From CAKRPJ01 sp934376955 (GTDB lineage Bacteria; Bacillota; Clostridia; Lachnospirales; Lachnospiraceae): 64,000 nucleotides of DNA. The stretch spans positions 25,507-89,506 of the forward strand of contig CAKRPJ010000008.1 in assembly GCA_934376955.1 (NCBI GenBank). Direction: 5' to 3'. Both the position numbers and the translations under genes were made by a program. Below the pieces are notes generated by a model, which saw only the letters and a list, made by a program, of their open reading frames with translations, was not told the origin of the DNA and ran no database searches. Shown piece by piece: positions 8,277-16,179 of this stretch (the stretch's first letter is position 1; every line of letters begins with the position of its first letter).

Positions 8277-11200
8277 ATGCCTGAGACAAATGAAACTTAT
8301 CAGCCGATGACATTTGATGCGATCCGCATTGGGCTTGCTTCTCCGGAAAAGATCTTAGAATGGTCCCACGGCGAGGTAAAAAAACCGGAGACGATCAACT
8401 ACAGGACATTAAAGCCTGAAAAGGATGGACTGTATTGTGAGAGAATCTTCGGACCGAGCAAGGACTGGGAGTGTCATTGCGGTAAATATAAGAAGATCAG
8501 ATATAAAGGCGTTATCTGCGACCGATGCGGCGTTGAGGTAACGAAGTCCAGCGTGCGTCGTGAGCGTATGGGCCACATCGCTCTGGCGGCTCCGGTTTCC
8601 CATATCTGGTATTTTAAGGGTATCCCGAGCCGTATGGGTCTGATCCTCGACATCTCTCCGAGAGTTCTGGAAAAAGTCCTGTACTTTGCTTCCTATATTG
8701 TACTGGATCCGCGCGATACCGGACTTCAGTTAAAGCAGGTACTTTCCGAAAAGGAGTACCGCGATGCAGTTGAGAAATATGGCTACGGCACCTTCCGTGT
8801 AGGAATGGGTGCCGAAGCCGTTCAGGAGCTTTTAAAGGCGATCGACCTGAAAAAGGATTCCGAGGAGCTTAGAAAAGCATTAAAGGATTCTTCCGGGCAG
8901 AAGCGCGCAAGGATCATCAAGCGTCTGGAGGTTGTTGATGCGTTCCTCCAGTCCGATAACAAGCCGGAATGGATGATCATGAATGTGATCCCGGTCATCC
9001 CGCCGGATATCCGTCCGATGGTACAGCTTGACGGCGGACGTTTTGCAACCTCCGACTTAAACGATCTTTACCGGAGGATTATCAACAGAAATAACCGTCT
9101 TGCAAGACTTCTTGAGCTCGGTGCGCCGGATATCATCGTCCGCAACGAGAAAAGAATGCTGCAGGAGGCTGTCGATGCCCTGATCGATAACGGCAGACGC
9201 GGCAGACCGGTAACCGGTCCCGGAAACCGTGCATTAAAATCCCTTTCCGATATGTTAAAGGGTAAGCAGGGACGTTTCCGTCAGAACCTTCTCGGTAAGC
9301 GAGTTGACTATTCCGGACGTTCCGTTATCGTTGTAGGGCCGGAGCTTAAGATCTACCAGTGCGGTCTTCCGAAGGAGATGGCGATAGAGCTGTTCAAGCC
9401 ATTCGTAATGAAGGAGCTGGTTGCAAACGGAACCGCTCACAATATCAAGAATGCCAAAAAGATGGTGGAGCGCCTTCAGACAGAGGTGTGGGACGTTCTC
9501 GAGGATGTTATCAAAGAGCATCCGGTTATGTTAAACCGTGCCCCTACCCTGCACAGACTTGGTATTCAGGCCTTTGAGCCGATCTTAGTAGAGGGTAAGG
9601 CAATCAAGCTTCATCCGCTTGTTTGTACCGCCTTCAACGCTGACTTCGATGGTGACCAGATGGCTGTCCATCTTCCGCTGTCCATGGAGGCACAGTCTGA
9701 GTGCAGATTCCTTCTGCTCTCCCCGAACAACCTGTTAAAGCCGTCAGACGGCGGCCCGGTGGCTGTTCCTTCTCAGGATATGGTACTTGGAATCTACTAT
9801 CTGACTCAGGAAAGACCGGGAGATAAGGGCGAAGGCATGTTCTTCAAGAGCCCGAACGAGGCGATCCTCGCTTATGAGAATGACGCCGTAACGCTCCATG
9901 CAAGGATCAAGGTCAGAGTGACAAAGACAATGGCAGACGGTACCGTGAAGACGGATATTGTCGAAACAACAGTGGGACGTATCCTGTTCAATGAGATCAT
10001 CCCGCAGGATCTGGGCTTTGTGGATAGAACGATCCCGGAGAATGAATTAAAGTTTGAGATCGATTTCCTTGTAAAGAAGAAACAGCTCAAGCAGATCCTT
10101 GAGAAGGTCATTAATACACATGGAGCAATGCAGACAGCGATCACTCTTGACGATATCAAGGCCATCGGATATAAATACTCTACAAGAGCAGCCATGACCG
10201 TATCGATCTCAGATATGACCGTGCCGGCTTCTAAGAAGCAGCTCCTTGCGGATGCAGAGTCAACAGTAGATCTCATTGCAAAGAACTTCCGCCGTGGTCT
10301 TATCACAGAGGAAGAACGTTATAAAGAAGTAATCGATACATGGAAGGTAACAGACGATCAGCTTACCCATGATCTGCTGACCGGTCTGGACAAATATAAC
10401 AACATCTTCATGATGGCTGACTCCGGAGCCCGTGGTTCCGATAAGCAGATCAAACAGCTCGCAGGTATGCGAGGACTTATGGCCGATACAACAGGTCATA
10501 CCATCGAGCTCCCGATCAAGTCAAACTTCCGTGAAGGTCTTGACGTACTTGAGTATTTCATTTCCGCCCATGGTGCGCGTAAAGGACTTTCCGATACAGC
10601 GCTCCGTACAGCCGACTCCGGTTACCTGACAAGACGTCTTGTAGATGTATCTCAGGATCTTATCATCCGTGAAACAGACTGCTGCGAGAATACAGGTAAG
10701 ATCCCGTATATGGAGATCAAGGCATTTGCAGATGGCAAGGAAACCATCGAGAGCTTAGAGGAGCGTCTGACCGGAAGATACATTGCAGAGGATATCGTAG
10801 ATCCGGATACCGGAGAAATTGTCGTTAAAGCAAACCACATGTGTACGCCGAAGCGTGCGGCTGCGGTTATGAAGGTTCTCAACAAGCTGGGCAGAGATTC
10901 TGTAAAGATCCGTACCGTACTTACCTGTAAGTGCCATATCGGTGTCTGCGCGAAGTGCTACGGCGCTAACATGGCAACCGGCCAGCCGGTTCAGGTCGGC
11001 GAGGCTGTCGGAATCATTGCCGCACAGTCCATCGGTGAGCCGGGTACACAGCTTACCATGCGTACTTTCCATACCGGCGGTGTTGCCGGCGGCGATATCA
11101 CACAGGGTCTTCCCCGTGTCGAGGAGCTGTTTGAGGCAAGACGTCCGAAGGGACTTGCGATCATCGCAGAGTTCGGCGGCGTAGTAACGCTCAAGGATAC

Positions 11201-11930
11201 AAAGAAGAAACGTGAAATCATCGTAACCGATGAGCAGACCGGAAACTCCAAGACATATCTGATCCCCTATGGTTCAAGAATTAAAGTTCTTGACGGTCAG
11301 GTTCTGGAGGCCGGTGATGTACTGACCGAGGGCTCCATCAATCCTCATGATCTTCTGAAGGTTAAGGGCGTTCGTGCCGTACAGGATTACATGATTCGTG
11401 AGGTACAGCGTGTATACCGTTTACAGGGTGTTGAGATCAACGATAAGCACGTTGAGATGATCGTTCACCAGATGTTAAAGAAGATCCGCGTAGAAGAAAG
11501 CGGAGATTCCGATGTACTTCCGGGAACCTCCATGGACGTTCTCGATTTCAACGAGATGAATGAGGCTCTGGTGGCAGAGGGCAAGCAGCCGGCAGAAGGA
11601 AAGCAGGTAATGCTTGGTATCACAAAGGCATCTCTGGCAACAGACTCCTTCCTGTCCGCAGCATCCTTCCAGGAAACAACAAAGGTTCTTACGGAGGCTG
11701 CGATCAACGGTAAGGTAGACCACCTGATCGGCCTGAAGGAGAATGTCCTCATCGGTAAGCTGATCCCGGCCGGAACCGGTATGAAGCGTTACCGTGATAT
11801 CCGTCTGGGAACAGACAAGGAGGAGCAGCCGCAGGAGGAGATCGCCCCGCAGGAGGAGATCCTTGATGAGGAAGCTCCGCTGGATGAGGCAGATGAGATC
11901 ATCCTGAACGAGGACGATACCCAGGAGTAA
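8277..11930 (+). CDS. rpoC: DNA-directed RNA polymerase subunit beta'
   Basis: The 1,217-residue beta' subunit contains the N-terminal zinc-binding cysteines (CHCGKYKK..CDRCGVEV, about residues 60-85), the Mg2+-binding active-site motif NADFDGDQMAVH near residue 455, and the second cysteine set CKCHIGVCAKC near residue 885. There is no large lineage insertion, and the acidic C-terminal tail (EEQPQEEIAPQEE and beyond) is Clostridia-like. Its ribosome site GAAGGGAG lies within the 18-base gap after rpoB, so the two subunits are translated from one mRNA. A strong hairpin follows the stop. Confidence 0.98.
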   Translation: MPETNETYQPMTFDAIRIGLASPEKILEWSHGEVKKPETINYRTLKPEKDGLYCERIFGPSKDWECHCGKYKKIRYKGVICDRCGVEVTKSSVRRERMGHIALAAPVSHIWYFKGIPSRMGLILDISPRVLEKVLYFASYIVLDPRDTGLQLKQVLSEKEYRDAVEKYGYGTFRVGMGAEAVQELLKAIDLKKDSEELRKALKDSSGQKRARIIKRLEVVDAFLQSDNKPEWMIMNVIPVIPPDIRPMVQLDGGRFATSDLNDLYRRIINRNNRLARLLELGAPDIIVRNEKRMLQEAVDALIDNGRRGRPVTGPGNRALKSLSDMLKGKQGRFRQNLLGKRVDYSGRSVIVVGPELKIYQCGLPKEMAIELFKPFVMKELVANGTAHNIKNAKKMVERLQTEVWDVLEDVIKEHPVMLNRAPTLHRLGIQAFEPILVEGKAIKLHPLVCTAFNADFDGDQMAVHLPLSMEAQSECRFLLLSPNNLLKPSDGGPVAVPSQDMVLGIYYLTQERPGDKGEGMFFKSPNEAILAYENDAVTLHARIKVRVTKTMADGTVKTDIVETTVGRILFNEIIPQDLGFVDRTIPENELKFEIDFLVKKKQLKQILEKVINTHGAMQTAITLDDIKAIGYKYSTRAAMTVSISDMTVPASKKQLLADAESTVDLIAKNFRRGLITEEERYKEVIDTWKVTDDQLTHDLLTGLDKYNNIFMMADSGARGSDKQIKQLAGMRGLMADTTGHTIELPIKSNFREGLDVLEYFISAHGARKGLSDTALRTADSGYLTRRLVDVSQDLIIRETDCCENTGKIPYMEIKAFADGKETIESLEERLTGRYIAEDIVDPDTGEIVVKANHMCTPKRAAAVMKVLNKLGRDSVKIRTVLTCKCHIGVCAKCYGANMATGQPVQVGEAVGIIAAQSIGEPGTQLTMRTFHTGGVAGGDITQGLPRVEELFEARRPKGLAIIAEFGGVVTLKDTKKKREIIVTDEQTGNSKTYLIPYGSRIKVLDGQVLEAGDVLTEGSINPHDLLKVKGVRAVQDYMIREVQRVYRLQGVEINDKHVEMIVHQMLKKIRVEESGDSDVLPGTSMDVLDFNEMNEALVAEGKQPAEGKQVMLGITKASLATDSFLSAASFQETTKVLTEAAINGKVDHLIGLKENVLIGKLIPAGTGMKRYRDIRLGTDKEEQPQEEIAPQEEILDEEAPLDEADEIILNEDDTQE

Positions 11931-11972
11931 TTTGACATCCGAATCAAAAACATGGGTAAGCAATAAACAGAA

Positions 11973-12003
11973 ACAGCGAGGGAAAAATTTCCCTCGCTGT
12001 TCT
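11973..12003 (+). terminator. terminator-like hairpin after rpoC
   Basis: A nearly perfect palindrome (ACAGCGAGGGAAA pairing with TTTCCCTCGCTGT, 11973-12000) follows the rpoC stop. The T-tract is poor (TTCTAC), so termination may be partial or the hairpin may protect the 3' end. Confidence 0.65.
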
Positions 12004-12035
12004 ACATTAACATGAGTTAGAAGAAGGCAACTGAA

Positions 12036-13202
12036 ATGATACACTTATTATCCGGTATTTTTATTAAGAACAGAGATCAGGTGGATGATCAGAATGTGCG
12101 CCGTGCCTACGGGATGCTGTGCGGTGTCCTCGGGATCGTGTTAAATATCCTCCTTTTTGCCGGAAAATATCTGGCAGGGATACTGAGCGGTTCGATCGCC
12201 ATTACAGCAGATGCATTCAATAACCTGTCGGATGCGGGCTCCTCCGTGATCACACTGGTGGGCTTTAAATTTTCCGGGAGAAAGGCAGATGCGGATCATC
12301 CGTTTGGCCACGGACGTATCGAATATTTATCCGGCTTCGGTGTCTCCATGGTCATTATCCTTATGGGCTTTGAGCTTTTAAAATCCTCTGTTCAGAAGGT
12401 TCTTTCACCGGAGCCGGTGGAGGCCGGGCTCCTGCCTGTGCTCATCCTGATCGTATCGATCTGTGTGAAGATGTATATGGCCTATTATAACCGGTCAGTG
12501 GGAGCAAAGATAAACTCCGAGGCAATGAAAGCAACAGCCATGGACAGTCTGAGTGATACCATCGCTACCTTTGCGGTATTGATCTCCATGGCAGTCGTAC
12601 ATATCACCGGTTACAATATCGATGGCTGGTGCGGCTGTATTGTAGCCTGCTTTGTGCTTTATGCCGGTTATAATGCGGCAAAGGATACGTTAAATCCCCT
12701 TCTGGGCGAACCGCCCTCCAAAGAATTTGTGGAGGAGATCCGATCCATCGTCATGGCCCATCCGGAGATCATAGGGATCCACGACCTTGTAGTCCATGAT
12801 TACGGTCCGGGAAGGCGGATGATCTCCTTGCATGGAGAGGTGGCAGGCAACAGCAACATTTTTGAGATCCATGACGTGATTGACCGGATCGAAAAGGAGC
12901 TGGGGCAAAAGCTTGGCTGTGAGGCCGTTATTCACATGGATCCGGTGGAGGTGGACAACGAAAAGATCGCAGAGATAAAAACGGAGCTGTCGGAAAAGAT
13001 ACAGGATAAGCTCCCAGAGGTTTCGATCCACGATTTCCGCATGGTGCAGGGGCCGACCCATACAAACCTGATCTTTGATGTGGTAGTACCTTATGAATAT
13101 GAAAAGACAGGTTCGCAGGTTAAGGCAGAGATCGAGGATATTGTCTCAAAAAGCTGGGAAAACTATTTTGCCGTGATCCATGTAGATCACTCCTATGTAT
13201 AG
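12036..13202 (+). CDS. cation diffusion facilitator family transporter
   Basis: The 388-residue protein has a six-helix CDF domain (about residues 25-230) with metal-site motifs: DAFNNLSDAGSS in helix 2, HPFGHGRIEYLSG after helix 3, and AMDSLSDT in helix 5. A soluble C-terminal zinc-transporter dimerisation domain (about 230-310) follows, then a further ~75 residues. The family exports Zn2+, Fe2+ or Mn2+ in exchange for protons; the metal is not decidable here. The ATG at 12036 follows AGAAGG. The thioesterase gene begins 20 bases after the stop, suggesting co-transcription. Confidence 0.92.
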   Translation: MIHLLSGIFIKNRDQVDDQNVRRAYGMLCGVLGIVLNILLFAGKYLAGILSGSIAITADAFNNLSDAGSSVITLVGFKFSGRKADADHPFGHGRIEYLSGFGVSMVIILMGFELLKSSVQKVLSPEPVEAGLLPVLILIVSICVKMYMAYYNRSVGAKINSEAMKATAMDSLSDTIATFAVLISMAVVHITGYNIDGWCGCIVACFVLYAGYNAAKDTLNPLLGEPPSKEFVEEIRSIVMAHPEIIGIHDLVVHDYGPGRRMISLHGEVAGNSNIFEIHDVIDRIEKELGQKLGCEAVIHMDPVEVDNEKIAEIKTELSEKIQDKLPEVSIHDFRMVQGPTHTNLIFDVVVPYEYEKTGSQVKAEIEDIVSKSWENYFAVIHVDHSYV

Positions 13203-13222
13203 GAAGAAAGCAGGAAATATTT

Positions 13223-13633
13223 ATGGAAGAAAAAGAATTTGAAGGCTTAAATGCAGAAGAATATCTGGCAAGCAATCCGTTTATGCGTTATAATCATATG
13301 GAGATAACGAAGATCTCAAAGGAATGCAGCGAGATCCGGATGGAGGTACATCCAAACGGACTCAATCTGATGGGACAGGTTCACGGCGGTCTGATCTACT
13401 CTCTTGCCGACGTGGTCACGGGACTGACGGCAAGAGCAGATGGCCGCGAATATGTGACGCAGAGCGCCCACATAAACTTTATCGGGAACGTAAGCTCCGG
13501 AACCGTGATCGCGCGTGGACTTTTGATCCGCCGGGGCCGGACGATCACGATCGTCCGCGGAGAAGTTACCGATGAAAAGGGTAAGCTTCTGGCGGATGTG
13601 ACCGTAGATATGTTCTGCACGAATGCACGGTAG
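13223..13633 (+). CDS. PaaI-type hotdog-fold thioesterase
   Basis: The 136-residue protein has the single hotdog domain of PaaI/YbgC-like acyl-CoA thioesterases. MGQVHGGLIYSLADVVTGLTA (about residues 51-71) contains the HGG and acidic catalytic-helix positions, followed by strands ending VTDEKGKLLADVTVDMFCT. It probably hydrolyses an aryl- or medium-chain acyl-CoA in the cytosol; the substrate is unknown. It lies between a CDF transporter and an M20 amidohydrolase in the same direction with short gaps. Confidence 0.85.
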   Translation: MEEKEFEGLNAEEYLASNPFMRYNHMEITKISKECSEIRMEVHPNGLNLMGQVHGGLIYSLADVVTGLTARADGREYVTQSAHINFIGNVSSGTVIARGLLIRRGRTITIVRGEVTDEKGKLLADVTVDMFCTNAR

Positions 13634-13677
13634 GTGAATAACAAATGAATAACAAATAAGAAGTGGAGGAAACGAAG

Positions 13678-14856
13678 ATGGACACTATGAATCTTATCCG
13701 GGAACAGGAATCTGACATGATCGAGATCAGAAGACACATTCATGCCAATCCTGAGCTCAGCAACGAGGAATTCAAGACAACAGAGCTTATCAAAGAGAAG
13801 CTTACCGAGTACGGGATCGAGGTTTGTGAGATCGGTTTAAAAACCGGTGTGGTCGGACTGTTACGGGGTGGAAAACCGGGAAGGACAGTGGCAATAAGAG
13901 AAGACATCGATGCCCTCCCTATGGCAGAGCTGACAGGACTTCCCTTTGCGTCGAAGGTTGAAAACGTCTGTCATTCCTGTGGACATGATATTCACACCAC
14001 CACACTTCTTTACTGTGCCAGAGTTCTTGCAGAGCTTAAGGAGGAGCTTTCCGGAAATGTGCTGTTCCTGTTTCAGCCGGCCGAGGAGGACGGCTCCGGA
14101 GCAAAGCAGCTGGAAGAACATAAATTCTATGAGATCTCAAAGCCGGATGTCTTTGTAGGACTTCATGTATCTCCGGAATTCCCGGCAGGCTCCATCGGAC
14201 TGAAGCGTGGGCCGGCGAATGCCTCCTGCGATGTATTTTCGATCAAGGTGAGCGGAAAAGGCGGACACGGAGCTCATCCGGAAAATTGTATCGATCCGGT
14301 CGTTATCAGCGGTTACATCCTGACCCAGCTCCAGACTGTGATCTCCCGGGAAAACCATCCGGTCTATCCGGCGGTTATGACCATTGGCAGCATTCACGGT
14401 GGAAAAGCCCCCAACGTGATCCCGGACTATGTGGAAATGTCGGGAACTTTGCGGAGCCTGAATGCAGAAAGCAGAGAAAAGATGCAGAATGCGATCGACA
14501 GGATCACAAAATCCTGCGCAGAGGCAATGAGAGGCCATGCAGAGATTTCGTGGAAAAAGGGTATGCCGCCCCTTGTAAATAATATAGAAGTGATCGACGG
14601 ACTTCAGGCGGCCGCAGAGAAGACGATAGGTGCAGATCATGTGATCACGATCCAGAATCCGTCTCTCGGATCCGAGGACTTCTCATACCTGTTCCCGAAA
14701 TATGCACCCGGTGCCCAGTTCAGGCTCGGCTCCGGAAATGATGCGGATCCCAATACAAGGCACGGACTCCACAACTCCAAAAATGTCTTTGATGAGAATT
14801 GCCTGGCAGCAGGAGCAGCGGTTCTGGTGCAGTATGTGAGAGACTTTTTAGCATAA
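13678..14856 (+). CDS. M20 family metal-dependent amidohydrolase
   Basis: The 392-residue enzyme belongs to the M20D amidohydrolase group (hippurate hydrolase, N-acyl-amino-acid deacetylase and IAA-amino-acid hydrolase relatives). Metal-site motifs are RRHIHANPELSNEE near residue 17, REDIDALP near 75, CHSCGHDIH near 100, and FQPAEEDGSGA near 134. The start is the ATG at 13678, behind GTGGAGG; an upstream in-frame GTG at 13663 falls inside that ribosome site. It would cleave an N-acyl amino acid or peptide amide in the cytosol. The exact substrate is unknown. Confidence 0.9.
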   Translation: MDTMNLIREQESDMIEIRRHIHANPELSNEEFKTTELIKEKLTEYGIEVCEIGLKTGVVGLLRGGKPGRTVAIREDIDALPMAELTGLPFASKVENVCHSCGHDIHTTTLLYCARVLAELKEELSGNVLFLFQPAEEDGSGAKQLEEHKFYEISKPDVFVGLHVSPEFPAGSIGLKRGPANASCDVFSIKVSGKGGHGAHPENCIDPVVISGYILTQLQTVISRENHPVYPAVMTIGSIHGGKAPNVIPDYVEMSGTLRSLNAESREKMQNAIDRITKSCAEAMRGHAEISWKKGMPPLVNNIEVIDGLQAAAEKTIGADHVITIQNPSLGSEDFSYLFPKYAPGAQFRLGSGNDADPNTRHGLHNSKNVFDENCLAAGAAVLVQYVRDFLA

Positions 14857-14980
14857 AGGAATCAGCCTGACTATCCTTCAGATGATCGGCTGGAGGGGAC
14901 TGTAAAAACCTAAGACAACATATCCGTGTGTGTCATAGCACGAAATCGGGATTTTTCATATAAAAAATCGAGGTTTGTTC

Positions 14981-15009
14981 TTGACAGCGGAAACAAGACT
15001 GTATATAAT
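14981..15009 (+). promoter_or_regulatory. promoter of the str operon
   Basis: TTGACA (14981-14986), a 17-base spacer and TATAAT (15004-15009) match the sigma-A consensus exactly. The start of transcription should lie near 15016, inside the following hairpin. Confidence 0.9.
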
Positions 15010-15011
15010 AA

Positions 15012-15042
15012 TGGGGCGTGCATGGGAAACGCCCCATTTTTT
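15012..15042 (+). promoter_or_regulatory. terminator-like hairpin at the str operon transcription start
   Basis: TGGGGCG (15012-15018) pairs with CGCCCCA (15030-15036), and a T-run follows (15036-15042). It looks like an intrinsic terminator but begins at or just before the predicted +1, so it may act as a very early pause/attenuation element or a 5'-end stabilising stem. It could also terminate upstream readthrough. Confidence 0.6.
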
Positions 15043-15101
15043 GTGCGCAAAACTAAGCTGAATTACAGCAACCACAGACAATATCGCAGGAGGTGAAAAG
15101 A

Positions 15102-15521
15102 ATGCCAACATTTAACCAGTTAGTAAGAAAAGGAAGACAGACAGTAGCAAAAAAATCTACAGCTCCGGCTCTCCAGAAAGGATACAATTCCCTTCACAAG
15201 AAAGCTACAGATACATCTGCTCCGCAGAAGCGTGGTGTATGCACAGCTGTTAAGACTGCAACTCCTAAGAAGCCGAACTCCGCTCTTAGAAAGATTGCCA
15301 GAGTACGTCTTTCCAACGGTATCGAAGTTACAAGCTATATCCCGGGTGAGGGTCACAACCTTCAGGAGCACTCTGTTGTTCTTATCCGCGGCGGCCGTGT
15401 AAAGGACCTTCCGGGTACCAGATACCACATTATCAGAGGTACTCTTGATACTGCAGGTGTAGCCAACAGAAAGCAGGCCCGTTCCAAATACGGCGCTAAG
15501 AGACCGAAGGCTAAAAAGTAA
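15102..15521 (+). CDS. rpsL: 30S ribosomal protein S12
   Basis: The 139-residue protein is S12, which lines the decoding centre of the small subunit. Conserved sequences are MPTFNQLVRKGR at the N-terminus, KKPNSALRKIARVRL, IPGEGHNLQEHSVVLIRGGRVKDLPG and the basic C-terminus. The start is the ATG at 15102 behind AGGAGGTGA. An in-frame GTG nine bases upstream falls within the ribosome site. It is the first gene of rpsL-rpsG-fusA-tuf. The lysine of KKPNSA is where streptomycin-resistance changes occur in the family; here it is wild type. Confidence 0.98.
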   Translation: MPTFNQLVRKGRQTVAKKSTAPALQKGYNSLHKKATDTSAPQKRGVCTAVKTATPKKPNSALRKIARVRLSNGIEVTSYIPGEGHNLQEHSVVLIRGGRVKDLPGTRYHIIRGTLDTAGVANRKQARSKYGAKRPKAKK

Positions 15522-15693
15522 TCGGTTAATGTAAAACTAATTGGACCACTAACGGGAATAAAGTGAGAGTTAGTGCCGGTGATATTGACCTGTGGGTTGC
15601 AGGACATAGATAGAAAACCGCGCGCGAACACATTTTATGGAAACATGTGAGTACCGATGAGCTAATCTATTTATGATTAAGGAGGGAAGTAAC
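15522..15693 (+). promoter_or_regulatory. structured rpsL-rpsG intercistronic region
   Basis: This 172-nt spacer is long for a str operon. It contains CACTAAC (15547-15553) pairing with GTTAGTG (15569-15575), a short CCTG/CAGG hairpin at about 15589-15603, and ACACAT/ATGTG around 15629-15649. TAGAT and ATCTA stretches near its ends could pair to close a larger domain. No promoter consensus is obvious. It may be a ribosomal-protein (S7) binding or mRNA-processing site by analogy with the E. coli str operon; that is inference. Confidence 0.4.
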
Positions 15694-16164
15694 GTGCCAC
15701 GTAAAGGACATACTCAGAAAAGAGACGTATTAGCAGATCCGTTGTACAATAACAAGGTTGTTACAAAGCTGATCAACAACATTATGTTAGACGGTAAGAG
15801 AGGCGTTGCTCAGAAGATCGTTTACGGTGCTTTTGAGGAAGTAGCTGCAAAGAGCGGCAAGGACGCTGTTGAAGTATTTGAGGAGGCAATGAATAACATC
15901 ATGCCGGTTCTGGAGGTAAAGGCAAAACGTATCGGCGGTGCAACATACCAGGTACCGATCGAGGTTAAGCCGGAGAGAAGACAGGCTTTAGGCCTTCGTT
16001 GGATCACTCTGTACTCCAGAAAGAGATCTGAGAAGACTCAGGTTGAAAGACTTGCAAACGAGATTATGGATGCTGCAAACAACACAGGCGCATCTGTAAA
16101 GAAGAAAGAGGAAATGCATAAGATGGCAGAGGCTAACAAGGCATTTGCTCACTACAGATTCTAA
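15694..16164 (+). CDS. rpsG: 30S ribosomal protein S7
   Basis: The 156-residue S7 nucleates assembly of the 30S head and contacts 16S rRNA at the E site. Typical segments are PRKGHTQKRDVL at the start, INNIMLDGKRGVAQKIVYGAF and GGATYQVPIEVKPERRQALGL, ending MAEANKAFAHYRF. The start is the GTG at 15694, preceded by AAGGAGGG, which gives the family's usual 156 residues; a more upstream ATG at 15673 would add seven residues and precede the ribosome site. Confidence 0.97.
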   Translation: MPRKGHTQKRDVLADPLYNNKVVTKLINNIMLDGKRGVAQKIVYGAFEEVAAKSGKDAVEVFEEAMNNIMPVLEVKAKRIGGATYQVPIEVKPERRQALGLRWITLYSRKRSEKTQVERLANEIMDAANNTGASVKKKEEMHKMAEANKAFAHYRF

Positions 16165-16179
16165 AAGGAGGACGAATCC

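Noticed and set aside
14884..14916. CAGCC/GGCTG hairpin after the M20 gene
   Set aside because: The five-base stem has a long loop and no T-run, so it is too weak to call as a terminator.
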